From NCBI GenBank assembly GCA_001513145.1, contig LFSP01000034.1, positions 4,799 to 40,043 of the forward strand: a DNA stretch of 35,245 nt, written 5' to 3'. The stretch is from Clostridia bacterium DTU025 (GTDB lineage: Bacteria; Bacillota; DTU025). A program made the translations under genes and the position numbers. The notes under the pieces are model-generated. The model did not search any database, was not told the DNA's origin, and worked only from the letters and a program-made list of their open reading frames with translations. Of the stretch, positions 16,750 to 25,224 are shown piece by piece (the stretch's first letter is position 1; each line of letters begins with the position of its first letter).

Positions 16750-19700
16750 ATGCGTACGCTCAAAGCTCGCGCCTTGAGGCATGTTGCGCTCCTGGCAGCG
16801 TTCGTCGCCGCCGCAGGAGCAGTCGCACCCTCAGGCACTCTCGGTCTCCACTACGCGGAACACTTCCAAGGTGAAGTGCTCGTTCAGCTCAAACCGGGGG
16901 CATCTCGGGATGACATCGAAGCTACTATCATCGACTCCCTCTCCACCCACTCTGGCCGCATGCTGCTGAAGGTCGGCGTCGCCGACGGCGAAAGCCTTCC
17001 GCAGGCGCTGGCAAGGCTGATCGCCAGCGAGTTCGTGGATCGTGCGGAACCAAATTACGTGTGGCGCGCCTGCACGTTACCTGTCCATCCGCTGAGCCGT
17101 CCATCCATCCACCTTACCGGCCAGCCGCCGAGCTACCATGAGGGACTCTCCGCGAACACTTCCCAGAGCTCCACTCCACCCAGCGGCGATCCCGACTTCT
17201 GGCCTCAGTGGAACCTGCACAACGTCGGTCAGGACTTCTACCCGGGCATCCTCTGGGAGAAGGGCATCCCCGGCGCCGACGTCGACGCCGCCAGCGCCTG
17301 GGCCGCACGCACCGACGCCTCCGAAGTCCTGGTGGCGCTGCTCGACACCGGGGTGAGCGTGAACCACCCTGACCTTGCGCAAAACATCTGGCGAAACCAA
17401 GGCGAGATCCCCGACGACGGCATCGACAACGACGGCAACGGCTACATCGATGACGTGCATGGCTGGGACTTCCTCCACGACGACGGTTCCGTGTTCGACG
17501 GCGCCTTCCCCGACATGCACGGCACGCACATAGCAGGCATTATCGCAGCCGACGGCGGCAACGGCATCGCCGTGGCGGGTGTGGCCTGGAAGGCCCCCCT
17601 GCTTCCCCTCAAAGTGCTGGGCCCCGACGGCGTCTGCTCCACCTGGGCCCTGCTTGAGGCCATCGACTACGCCGTTCGCATGGGCGCTTCCATAGCCTGC
17701 TGCACCTGGTCTGCCGCTGGATATAGCAGTCTACTGGAGACTGCTATCGCCGACTCAGGGATGCTATTCATCGTGGCCGCAGGCAACACCGGTGCAGACA
17801 ACGACCTCGATCCGCGATACCCCGCGTGCTACGACCTGCCTAACATCATCTCAGTTGCCGCCTCAGACTGGAACGACAACCTCGCCAACTTCTCCAGCTA
17901 CGGCCGGGAATCGGTTCACATCGCCGCGCCCGGCCATTGGATCATCTCCACATACGGCCCGGTTGGGTCTGCCAACACCGCCTGGATGGGAGGCACCTCG
18001 CAGGCAGCGGCTCACGTGGCCGGCGCCGCTGCCCTGGTGGCTGCGGCACATCCTGACATCCCCCTCTTTGAGGGCGCCGGCGCCCCAGGGCCAGGGCAGG
18101 GGGCCCGATCGCAGCTCACCGTCAGGAAGGTCATCCTCGAGTCCGCAGACCAACACCCATCCCTGGCCGGCAAAGTGAGCACCGGCGCGCGCCTGAACGT
18201 CGCCAACGCCGTCAGCCTGCGGTTCCCTCTGAGAGCAGAAGTGTCGGCCGACATCGCCTTCGGCCAGGCGCCTCTCGGCGTTCGCTTCACTGCCACTGTG
18301 GACCGGCCAGCCGACGTCGCAGCGGTCTACTGGCATTTCGATGACCTCGCCTCCACGCTCGCCTCGGCGCCCACATCCCGCTCGGCGGCAGCTAGCCGGC
18401 AAGAGGGGTTCACCGCCTACCGCGTCTTCGAAGAGGAGGGCTCGTACCTGGTGCGCTTCACGGCCGTGGCCGCTGACGGAAGCGTCACCGAATGGCCTAT
18501 CCAGGTGGTCGTCGCGAACCCCGGTACCGCCATCTACGTGGACGACGACGGCGGTCACGACTGGAGCGACTCCTTCCTGGCCGACGCCGCGGCCGCCGGC
18601 ATCGACTGCGTGTCGATCGACGCGAGGCTGCCTTTCAGCCTGCCCGCCAACCTCGGCCCCAGGATGCTCATCTGGGATACGGGCCTTTCATGGAACGACA
18701 CACTCCTTCCCGACCAGGAGGATTATCTCGCGGCCTGCCTCGACAGCGGTGGCCGCCTCCTCCTGCTCTCAGCCGACTACTTCACTGACCGCGCCCAGGT
18801 GACGCCCTTCGCCAGGGACTACCTTCACGTTGCCGATGCCGAAGTTGACGTGTCCGGCTGGCCGCCGCTTCGCCGATGGGAGGGGGTTTCGGGCGATCCC
18901 ATCACCGACGGCATGTCCTTCGAGGTGATCGTCGGGCGCGGCCTGGAGGACGCCCTCGTGCCCGCCTCCGGTGCCCAGCCCATCCTGGTAAACCGTGACG
19001 GCTCCGAGCCCGTGTATCCAGCCATCAGGTATGCCGATGACACCTATCGCGTTGTGTTCAGCACCATGCCGTGGTCTGAGCTGCCCATGGAGGGCGACGA
19101 TCCCAACAATTCGGTCTATTTGCTCAAGAAGATCTACGACTATCTCACCGAGGGGATCGGCACGCCGCCCCCTCCTCCGCCGCCCGAGCTGCTCGCCCAG
19201 GCAAGCAAGCGATTCGTTCCGGTTGGCGAGGAGGTCACCTTCAAAGCCGCGGCGGAAGCCGCCACCTTTGTCTGGTCCTTCAGCGACGGTGCGGACGACA
19301 TGGAGGGACCCGTTGTCGCTAAGGCCTTCACCGAGCAAGGCCTTCATGTTGCGGCACTCACCGCGACGTGGGACGACGGCCGCACCAGCCAGGCCTCGAT
19401 CGAGGTGGCAGCCCTGGAGCCTGACGATGTCGTGTACGTGTTCGACGAGGCGCCCGGAGGCGCCGCCGGCGAGCAGCTGGACGATGCGCTCCGCGCCATC
19501 GGACAGGGCTTCGTGCAGGTGGAGCCCGCCATGATGCTGGACCAGGCCGCCTCCCGCGAGGGCCTCGAGCGGTTCCGCGTCCTATGGAACTGCGGAGAGC
19601 TTGGCACGGTCGATGCCGCGGAGCTCGACGCCATCGCCGACTACCTGGTGCGTGGCGGCGGACTCTTCCTCATCGGCCAGGACGCCCTCCAGGGCGACCC

Positions 19701-20589
19701 CGCGTGCGCCGAAATGATGCGCGTCGCGTTCGTGCATCGCGACGTAGGATGCGCGCAGGTCTTCGGCGTCGAGGACAGCATCATCAGCGGGGCTGGCCAC
19801 ATGGATCTTGTCTTCCCAGTAGAATTTGAAGACAGGACCGACGTCCTTGCCATCGCCGCGCAGGCGGATCCGGTGCTCTTCACTGAAGACGGAAGCGTCT
19901 GCGCCCTCAGCTACAGCGGACAGGGCCATCGTCTCGTGTTCATGTCGCTGGCGTTCGAGGCATTGTCACTACAGTCTCCAATGAGCCCGTTGAAGCTGCT
20001 GGCGAACGTGCTGGCGTGGCTTAACAGGCCCCTGGTGACGGTGCTGTCGCCGGTGGGCGGGGAGGTGTATGTGGGCGCGGTGCCCGTCAGGTGGAGCGCC
20101 GACGACCGCCTCGGCGAGGAGCTCGCGATTGGCCTGGCCTACTTGGCCGATGGCGGCGAGAGCTGGACGCAGCTGGCCAGCGGCGAGAGCGACGACGGGG
20201 AATACACGTGGAGCGTGCCCCGGACGGCGCCGGGCGGCCGCTACGTCGTGAGGGTGACGGCGAGCAAGGCCGGCGGTTACTCGGGCCACGGCGACAGCGG
20301 CGAGTTCGTGGTGGCGGCGGCGGGTGTCAGCGAGTTCGCGTTCGGGCCCAACCCCGCCAGCGACTTCGTGAACTTCTACGTGAACGCGGAGGGCGGGGCC
20401 GCGCTGTACGTGCACGACATCGCCGGCAGGCTGGTGTACCAGCACCGGTTCGAGGCAGGTGAGATGCACCATGTGTGGCCGCTGGTGGGCTCCGACGGGA
20501 GGCCGCTGCCGAACGGCCTGTACATGTGCTACCTGGTGGGCGAGGACGGCGCCAGGTCGGAGGTGCGCAGGCTGGTGATCAGCAGGTGA
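16750..20589 (+). CDS. Large secreted subtilisin-like (S8) serine protease
   Basis: This 1279-residue exported protease starts at ATG 16750 with GGGAGGT about 11 bases upstream. A signal peptide (hydrophobic to ~residue 26) is followed by a propeptide-like region (GEVLVQLKPGASRDDIEA, EPNYVW). The S8 triad is D199 (LLDTGV), H257 (MHGTHIAG) and S417 (GGTSQAAAHVAG), with oxyanion N346 (AAGN). The insert DGIDNDGNGYIDDVHGWDF is a typical subtilase calcium loop. Downstream come a PKD-like domain (~500-590), an alpha/beta domain like a glutamine-amidotransferase fold (~595-790), a six-Pro linker, a second PKD-like plus alpha/beta pair (~815-1090), an Ig-like SPVGGEVY domain, and a C-terminal FlgD/type-IX-tail-like domain (FGPNPASDFVNFYV...GLYMCYL). 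A degradative extracellular role is inferred. Confidence 0.9.
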   Translation: MRTLKARALRHVALLAAFVAAAGAVAPSGTLGLHYAEHFQGEVLVQLKPGASRDDIEATIIDSLSTHSGRMLLKVGVADGESLPQALARLIASEFVDRAEPNYVWRACTLPVHPLSRPSIHLTGQPPSYHEGLSANTSQSSTPPSGDPDFWPQWNLHNVGQDFYPGILWEKGIPGADVDAASAWAARTDASEVLVALLDTGVSVNHPDLAQNIWRNQGEIPDDGIDNDGNGYIDDVHGWDFLHDDGSVFDGAFPDMHGTHIAGIIAADGGNGIAVAGVAWKAPLLPLKVLGPDGVCSTWALLEAIDYAVRMGASIACCTWSAAGYSSLLETAIADSGMLFIVAAGNTGADNDLDPRYPACYDLPNIISVAASDWNDNLANFSSYGRESVHIAAPGHWIISTYGPVGSANTAWMGGTSQAAAHVAGAAALVAAAHPDIPLFEGAGAPGPGQGARSQLTVRKVILESADQHPSLAGKVSTGARLNVANAVSLRFPLRAEVSADIAFGQAPLGVRFTATVDRPADVAAVYWHFDDLASTLASAPTSRSAAASRQEGFTAYRVFEEEGSYLVRFTAVAADGSVTEWPIQVVVANPGTAIYVDDDGGHDWSDSFLADAAAAGIDCVSIDARLPFSLPANLGPRMLIWDTGLSWNDTLLPDQEDYLAACLDSGGRLLLLSADYFTDRAQVTPFARDYLHVADAEVDVSGWPPLRRWEGVSGDPITDGMSFEVIVGRGLEDALVPASGAQPILVNRDGSEPVYPAIRYADDTYRVVFSTMPWSELPMEGDDPNNSVYLLKKIYDYLTEGIGTPPPPPPPELLAQASKRFVPVGEEVTFKAAAEAATFVWSFSDGADDMEGPVVAKAFTEQGLHVAALTATWDDGRTSQASIEVAALEPDDVVYVFDEAPGGAAGEQLDDALRAIGQGFVQVEPAMMLDQAASREGLERFRVLWNCGELGTVDAAELDAIADYLVRGGGLFLIGQDALQGDPACAEMMRVAFVHRDVGCAQVFGVEDSIISGAGHMDLVFPVEFEDRTDVLAIAAQADPVLFTEDGSVCALSYSGQGHRLVFMSLAFEALSLQSPMSPLKLLANVLAWLNRPLVTVLSPVGGEVYVGAVPVRWSADDRLGEELAIGLAYLADGGESWTQLASGESDDGEYTWSVPRTAPGGRYVVRVTASKAGGYSGHGDSGEFVVAAAGVSEFAFGPNPASDFVNFYVNAEGGAALYVHDIAGRLVYQHRFEAGEMHHVWPLVGSDGRPLPNGLYMCYLVGEDGARSEVRRLVISR

Positions 20590-20597
20590 GGTAGGGG

Positions 20598-20623
20598 TAG
20601 GCCCAGCCGTGGGGCTGGGCCTA
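20598..20623. terminator. Bidirectional terminator between convergent genes
   Basis: TAGGCCCAGCC and GGCTGGGCCTA form a perfect 11-bp stem with a 4-nt loop, 9 bp after the protease stop. The last three bases are the TAG stop of the convergent gene. CTTATCT follows on the plus strand. Confidence 0.65.
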
Positions 20624-21616
20624 CTTATCTGGGGTTGAGTCCGTCGAGAGCACCGACGAGGCCAGGGCCGCGATGCGGTCGGGGGCGAAGGGGTGGCTGG
20701 CGATGTCGTCGGTGCGGTCGGAGAAGTAGCCGTCCAGCAGGGCACGGCCGGCGATGAGGCAGGTGTTGGCCGTGGACCGCGCGACCGGGCGCATGCCGTG
20801 GGCGGCCGCAGAGTCGTGCCTCAGCTGCCTGATGCGGGTGAGGGCGCGGTCGAGCTCCACCGGCTGGAGGGCGTGGCCGCGGTCGGCGTGGACTATGGTC
20901 TTACCCATGTCGTCAAAGAGGCTGTCGCCGTACACGGTGCGCAGGATCTCCCGCAGCTCGTGGACGTAAAGAGTGCCGCGGCCCCGCGAGCGGCCCAGGC
21001 GAGCCAGGTACTCGCTGAGCTTCAGCTCGTTCTCTTCGGATGGCCCTGGGTGAGGGCTGGTGAGGATGGGCTCCACGCCGTGGGCGGTGCGGAGCCGATG
21101 GTGGAGCAGGCCCTCATACAGGCGCCAGAACCTGGCCAGGCACGTGCAGTAGTCGCCGGTGAGGGCTTGGCAGACGGAGTTGTAGTAGGTATCGACGAGG
21201 TTGTGGTAGGTCTCGAAGTGGGCGCGCTCGTCGTCGGCGAAGGCGCGGACGATCTGCTCAATGGCGGCGGCCTGCTGCTCGAGAAGGTCCATCCAGGGCG
21301 ACAGCGCGTCGCAGCCCTGAGCATGCTCAATGGCTTGGTCCAGCAGCTCGCCGGCCTTCTCGTGCTGCACCAGGAACCAGCGGGCGTAACCGGCGGCCGC
21401 GGCGGAAAGGACGCGGGCGATCCGGCGGAGCTGGTAGGAGGCTGCGGTGGAGCTGAGCTCCGCCAGCACTCCGGATGCGGCCTGGTAGAAGCCCTGCTCC
21501 ATGAAGCGCCTGGCCAGCCGCATCATGTGGTCCTCGCAAGGGAGACGGGCGGGCTTGCGGTCTCGTTCTTGCGAGGTGTGTTGCGTGGGGTTCTGCGTGG
21601 TGTCCGTGGTCTCCAA
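20621..21616 (-). CDS. Helical protein with HEPN-like R-x6-H motif, resembling a CRISPR ancillary nuclease domain
   Basis: This 331-residue, largely alpha-helical cytoplasmic protein starts at TTG 21616 with AGGAGG upstream. The segment LARFWRLYEGLLHHRL (~160-175) and the later RIRQLRHDSAAAHGMRPV (~261-278) recall the C-terminal HEPN domain of Csm6/Csx1-like and related CARF proteins (RNxS-LAHG type). R266 and H273 would form an R-x6-H RNase motif. No N-terminal CARF domain, cas gene or CRISPR array is present. It could be an orphan RNase, an inactive relative or an unrelated helical protein; the assignment rests on motif resemblance only. Confidence 0.5.
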   Translation of the reverse strand: METTDTTQNPTQHTSQERDRKPARLPCEDHMMRLARRFMEQGFYQAASGVLAELSSTAASYQLRRIARVLSAAAAGYARWFLVQHEKAGELLDQAIEHAQGCDALSPWMDLLEQQAAAIEQIVRAFADDERAHFETYHNLVDTYYNSVCQALTGDYCTCLARFWRLYEGLLHHRLRTAHGVEPILTSPHPGPSEENELKLSEYLARLGRSRGRGTLYVHELREILRTVYGDSLFDDMGKTIVHADRGHALQPVELDRALTRIRQLRHDSAAAHGMRPVARSTANTCLIAGRALLDGYFSDRTDDIASHPFAPDRIAALASSVLSTDSTPDK

Positions 21617-21686
21617 TGTTGCCCCCTCCTCGAATCTCAGGTTCCTCAGTCTTCAGGTTGAGAGAATACCTTCATCCCCTTCAGCG

Positions 21687-22691
21687 TTAGTCTTCCAGGA
21701 ACTCGAGCCCGGCCTCGCGCAGCTGGCGGACGAAATTGCCGTTGCCCCTGGGCATGGCGTTGGCGGGGTAGTGGAGGCCGAAGTAGTACTGGGCCATGTT
21801 GATGGCGCCGTCGGCGCGAACGCGCTGGATGCACCTGGCGGCCAGCTCCTCGCCGCCGGCCTCCAGGCATGTCTGGTGCAGGCGCCCGATGCGGTCGTCG
21901 GTGATCTCGAAGGTTCGGCCCTGGTACTTGGCGTCGAGAGCCTCTTGGAGCTCTTCGTGGGAGGGGTCGCGGTAGACCTCCTCGTGCACCATCACTCTCT
22001 GCGGGAACTTGGGGCGCCGGCGCCGCTCGGCGGCGGGGTAGCCGATGGAGAGAAGCACCACCGGGAACACGCCAGCCGGAAGCTGGAACATCTCGCGGAG
22101 CTGGGTGAAGCATTCCAGCACGGTGCCGACGTAGCAGGAGCCCAGGCCGACGCTGTCGGCGGCGGTGCAGATGTTCTGGGCGGCGATGATGGTGTCTTGG
22201 AAGGCGATCCAGAAGTGGCGGAAGGAGCGGTTCGCTGTGAAAGGCGCGTCGCTCAGGTGGGCCCAGCGTCGGGAGCGGTGCCAGTCTATGCAGAAGAGGA
22301 GATTAACCGGCGCGCGGGCGATGAACTGCTGGTTGCCGCAGAGGGCGGCGAGCTTCTGGGAGGTTGAGCGGTTGCGGATGAGGATGATGCTGTATGGCTG
22401 CAGGTTGCCGCCTGACGGCGCCTGAACCCCGGCCTCCAGCACTGCTTGGAGCACGGGGGGCGGCACGGGACGGTCCTGGAAGGCGCGGCAGCTGGAACGT
22501 TCGTGCAGCAGCTTCATTGTGGAGTTCACTATGGGTATGGCATCGATGGGGGCCATATTGTCGATGTCGCCTGGGCCGCCTGGGTTGGCCGCTCTGCCCA
22601 CGTTGCCCGGGTTGGCTTGGTTGGCCGCGTTGGCCGGGTTGTTAGTGTTGTTGCTGTTGCCTGTATTGTCACTGGTGTTCGCGTTGTCCAT
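21687..22691 (-). CDS. Nitroreductase-family protein with Asn-rich leader and C-terminal extension
   Basis: This 334-residue protein starts at ATG 22691, 8 bases after GGAGG; the in-frame GTG three codons earlier overlaps that site. Residues ~1-45 are a low-complexity Asn/Ala/Pro/Gly segment with no known function. The FMN-dependent nitroreductase core (~55-235) has RSSCRAFQDRPVP, APSGGNLQPY and GLGSCYVGT, typical flavin-binding landmarks. About 95 further residues (from SHEELQEALDAKY) are not usual for the family, whose members are commonly near 200 residues. The family reduces nitro compounds, quinones or similar substrates with NAD(P)H. Confidence 0.82.
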   Translation of the reverse strand: MDNANTSDNTGNSNNTNNPANAANQANPGNVGRAANPGGPGDIDNMAPIDAIPIVNSTMKLLHERSSCRAFQDRPVPPPVLQAVLEAGVQAPSGGNLQPYSIILIRNRSTSQKLAALCGNQQFIARAPVNLLFCIDWHRSRRWAHLSDAPFTANRSFRHFWIAFQDTIIAAQNICTAADSVGLGSCYVGTVLECFTQLREMFQLPAGVFPVVLLSIGYPAAERRRRPKFPQRVMVHEEVYRDPSHEELQEALDAKYQGRTFEITDDRIGRLHQTCLEAGGEELAARCIQRVRADGAINMAQYYFGLHYPANAMPRGNGNFVRQLREAGLEFLED

Positions 22692-22762
22692 GTTGGGCAC
22701 CTCCTACGTAGCAGATTTCGCCGCAATGAGAGCATTCCCTGCGGAGGGGTGTGGGGCGCGGG

Positions 22763-22788
22763 GGCTCTCTCGCGTTGACTTGACGCTT
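22763..22788 (+). repeat. Dispersed intergenic repeat, copy B
   Basis: Same orientation and 23 of 26 bases identical to 358-383. It lies upstream of the nitroreductase gene and about 190 bp before the M20 peptidase gene. Confidence 0.45.
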
Positions 22789-22797
22789 GCCATGGGG

Positions 22798-22823
22798 GGG
22801 TCGGTGTCGCCGAATACCGACCC
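22798..22823. other. Hairpin in the nitroreductase/peptidase gap
   Basis: GGGTCGGT (22798-22805) and ACCGACCC (22816-22823) form a perfect 8-bp stem with a 10-nt loop. No T-run follows. Its role is unknown; it could be an operator or the end of a repeat element. Confidence 0.4.
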
Positions 22824-22903
22824 ACCTGGCGGGTTAGAACGCCCCCTCCTCATCATCGTTCGCGGCTGCCGCTACAAAATCTGCATGATGCATAAAATCG
22901 CGC

Positions 22904-22932
22904 TTGCATTGCATGACTTTGCGCGCTATAAT
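22904..22932 (+). promoter_or_regulatory. Sigma-70 promoter of the M20 peptidase gene
   Basis: TTGCAT (22904-22909), a 17-bp spacer and a perfect TATAAT (22927-22932) lie 44 bp before the ATG at 22977. The surrounding DNA is rich in TGCAT words (22882, 22905, 22910), which may be regulator half-sites. Confidence 0.7.
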
Positions 22933-22976
22933 CAAACCCATGAAGACAAACCCACTTGAGAGGAGTTGCGCGTAAC

Positions 22977-24665
22977 ATGTCCAAACACTACGTTATCGGC
23001 CTCGCAGCGCTGTTGATCGTGGCGCTGGTCGGGATAGCCCCGATGGCCTCATCTGCTGGGATCGCGGAGGCAACCGCCGAGCTGGCCCAATCCGCCGCCG
23101 CCTTCGACATTGAAGCGATCAAGGCGGCCGCCATGCAGTTCGCAGAGGACAACTCTGCCCTTACCATCGACATCGCTCAGGCACTGTGGAATTATGCAGA
23201 GATCGGCCTTAATGAGTACAAGTCTTACGTTCTGGTACGTGACGTTCTCAAGAACGCCGGCTTTGAAGTGGTGCAGTCTGCAGCGGGAGTCCCAACGGCC
23301 ATAGTGGCCAAGTGGGGCTCAGGCGAGCCGGTTCTGGGAATCTACGAGGACTATGACGCCCTGCCTGACGTCGGTCACGGATGCGGGCACAACCTGAACA
23401 CCGCAGCCGGCATCGTCGCGGCCATCTCCATCAAGAAGGCCATGGAGACCTACAACATCCCCGGAACCATCAAGCTGTTCATCACCCCTGCTGAGGAAGT
23501 GTGGGACGTGGCGCCCCTGGTGGCGGCCGCCGGCTACTACGCCGATGTGGACGTGCTCATCAGCGTCCACGCATCCGACGTCGCCACTTCCGAGTACGGC
23601 AGCACCATGGCCATGGACCATGTGGAGTACAAGTTCAAGGGCAAGGCGGCCCATGCCTCCGCCGCGCCTGAGCAGGGGATCAGCGCCCTTGACGCCGTGG
23701 AGATCATGAACGTCGCCGTGAACTACCTCAGGGAGCACCTCATCCAGGAGATGAGGCTCCACTACGTCATCACCGATGGCGGCGCGGCGCCGAACATCGT
23801 GCCGGCCACGGCGGCCAGCCGCTGGTTCATCAGAGGACCGCAGTGGCCTGACGTGGCCTACGCGAGAGAGCGCATTGACAAGTGCGCCCAGGCGGCGGCC
23901 CTCGCCACGGGCGCGGAGCTGGAGATAGGCTTCAGCTCGGGCATCTACAACAAGATCCCCAACAAGACCCTGGCGTATGCTGGCCTTGAGATCATGAAGG
24001 GTATCACGCCGCCCGAGTACACGGCGGATGACATCGCCGCCCTGGCGGCCCTGGGCGTCGAGGGTGTCCCGTCGTGGGAGGTTGTCGAGCCCGACGGTAG
24101 CCAGAGCTTCGGGTCCAACCCCATCGGCGACGTGACCTGGAACACCCCGACCACCTCCATCAACATCGCCACCTGGGTGCCCGGCACCCCCGGCCACTCT
24201 GCGGCATCGGCCCTCCAGTCCGGCACGGTATACGGCTTCAAGGGCGCCATCTACGGCTCGAAGGTTCTGGCGGCGCTCGGACTGGAGATGCTGCTCAACC
24301 CCGACGCGCTGGCGGCAGTGAAGGCCGAGTTCGAGGAGAGAATGAAGGGCATGCCTCCGTATGAGGGCAAGGCCGTGATCCCCGAGGTGGCGTATCCCGA
24401 GGCGCCCGGCGTGATCGTGTCGGCTGCCGGCAGCGTGGAGCTGGTCTGCGCGGAGACCCACTTCGACGAGTCCGCTGGAGATGAGATCATCGTCTCCACT
24501 GAAGACGGCAACCAGCTCGCCAAGTTCGTCATCGACGCCGCCGCGGCGGCCGCCGGGAAGATCGAGTTCGCGATCGAAGGCGTGTCGGCTGGCCAGAGAC
24601 TGGGCATCACCTACGTCGAGACTGACGACGACCCGTGGTTCTACGGGTGGGTGCATGCCAAGTAG
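22977..24665 (+). CDS. Secreted M20-family amidohydrolase/peptidase (AbgB-like)
   Basis: This 562-residue protein starts at ATG 22977, with GAGAGGAG about 11 bases upstream. An N-terminal signal peptide (SKHYV then a Leu/Val/Ala core ending near ASSAG) suggests export. The M20D-type catalytic core shows YEDYDALPDVGHGCGHN with C136 and H138, the PAEE pair E173-E174, VHASD with H198 and a later PGHSAAS. These are the metal ligands and general base of p-aminobenzoyl-glutamate hydrolase B-like enzymes. After the core, about 90 residues (from KAVIPEVAYP) appear beta-rich and are not part of the usual family. Export plus this tail is uncommon, since AbgB relatives are normally cytoplasmic. The likely reaction is hydrolysis of an N-acyl or amide bond; the substrate is unknown. 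Confidence 0.87.
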   Translation: MSKHYVIGLAALLIVALVGIAPMASSAGIAEATAELAQSAAAFDIEAIKAAAMQFAEDNSALTIDIAQALWNYAEIGLNEYKSYVLVRDVLKNAGFEVVQSAAGVPTAIVAKWGSGEPVLGIYEDYDALPDVGHGCGHNLNTAAGIVAAISIKKAMETYNIPGTIKLFITPAEEVWDVAPLVAAAGYYADVDVLISVHASDVATSEYGSTMAMDHVEYKFKGKAAHASAAPEQGISALDAVEIMNVAVNYLREHLIQEMRLHYVITDGGAAPNIVPATAASRWFIRGPQWPDVAYARERIDKCAQAAALATGAELEIGFSSGIYNKIPNKTLAYAGLEIMKGITPPEYTADDIAALAALGVEGVPSWEVVEPDGSQSFGSNPIGDVTWNTPTTSINIATWVPGTPGHSAASALQSGTVYGFKGAIYGSKVLAALGLEMLLNPDALAAVKAEFEERMKGMPPYEGKAVIPEVAYPEAPGVIVSAAGSVELVCAETHFDESAGDEIIVSTEDGNQLAKFVIDAAAAAAGKIEFAIEGVSAGQRLGITYVETDDDPWFYGWVHAK

Positions 24666-24692
24666 GGACGACACATGAGGAAAAGGAATAGG

Positions 24693-24725
24693 AAGGGCGC
24701 GCCGCCGATGGGCCGGCGCGCCCTT
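24693..24725. terminator. Terminator hairpin after the M20 gene
   Basis: AAGGGCGCGCCG and CGGCGCGCCCTT form a perfect 12-bp GC-rich stem with a 9-nt loop, 27 bp after the stop and 32 bp beyond the convergent small gene. Short flanking A- and T-rich tracts could let it work in both directions. Confidence 0.65.
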
Positions 24726-24757
24726 ACCTTTCGCACAGGTTTCGAGGCAGGACGGGC

Positions 24758-24967
24758 CTACTTGGGATTGCTGCTGAACCCGCCGGGCATCCCTGGGCTT
24801 CCAGGGGATCCGCCGGGGAAGCCGGGCCTACCCCACGGGAAACGCCACCACCACCAAGGTATTGTAGGCCTCCACCACCAGGGGAACGATGGTCTCCACC
24901 ACGGGCGCCCGAACTGGTCCAGCATGATATCGTCTGCCCCATACATGGAAGGGTCGTAAGGCATCAT
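24758..24967 (-). CDS. 69-residue Trp/Pro/Gly-rich small protein
   Basis: The start is well supported: GGAGGTG lies 7 bases before an ATG-ATG pair. The N-terminal ~20 residues are ordinary (MMPYDPSMYGADDIMLDQFG). Residues ~21-46 repeat an R-P-x-x-P-W-W-W pattern three times, giving eleven or so Trp, and the tail is a Gly-Pro-Ser stretch with collagen-like G-x-P steps. There is no signal peptide, cysteine or evident membrane segment. No family is recognised; a surface, coat or membrane-interface peptide is conceivable. It is transcribed towards the M20 terminator and sits alone. Confidence 0.6.
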   Translation of the reverse strand: MMPYDPSMYGADDIMLDQFGRPWWRPSFPWWWRPTIPWWWWRFPWGRPGFPGGSPGSPGMPGGFSSNPK

Positions 24968-25124
24968 CGTTCAGCACCTCCATTCGAATGGAGCTCGCAA
25001 AGCTCGAGACATGAGCTTCCACGACAGCGTATTCGCGGGCACCGTGGATGGGGTTATTTCAGACGGCATTGAGGCAGGGGGCATGGTGTGTGGGAAACAC
25101 GTCGCCGCGCGGACCAAGTGTGCC

Positions 25125-25153
25125 TTGACGGCCCGGGTAGCCCAGTCTACAAT
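25125..25153 (+). promoter_or_regulatory. Strong sigma-70 promoter for a short transcript
   Basis: TTGACG (25125-25130), an exact 17-bp spacer and TACAAT (25148-25153) each match five of six consensus bases. The expected start of transcription is near 25160, just ahead of the hairpin at 25172-25202. Confidence 0.65.
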
Positions 25154-25171
25154 GGGAGTACACAGACGATA

Positions 25172-25202
25172 CCCGGTAGGGGTATACTACACCCCTGCCG
25201 GG
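25172..25202 (+). promoter_or_regulatory. Leader hairpin
   Basis: CCCGGTAGGGGT (25172-25183) pairs with ACCCCTGCCGGG (25191-25202), 12 pairs including one wobble, with a 7-nt loop. It lies at the very start of the predicted transcript, before the 43-codon frame. It might stabilise the RNA or act as an attenuator, though no T-run follows. Confidence 0.5.
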
Positions 25203-25224
25203 CTTCGGGATTAGGCGGTGAGAT

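Noticed and set aside
23319-24674. 451-codon open frame on the minus strand
   Set aside because: It is antisense to the M20 peptidase catalytic core and is Gly/His/Arg-rich without motifs.
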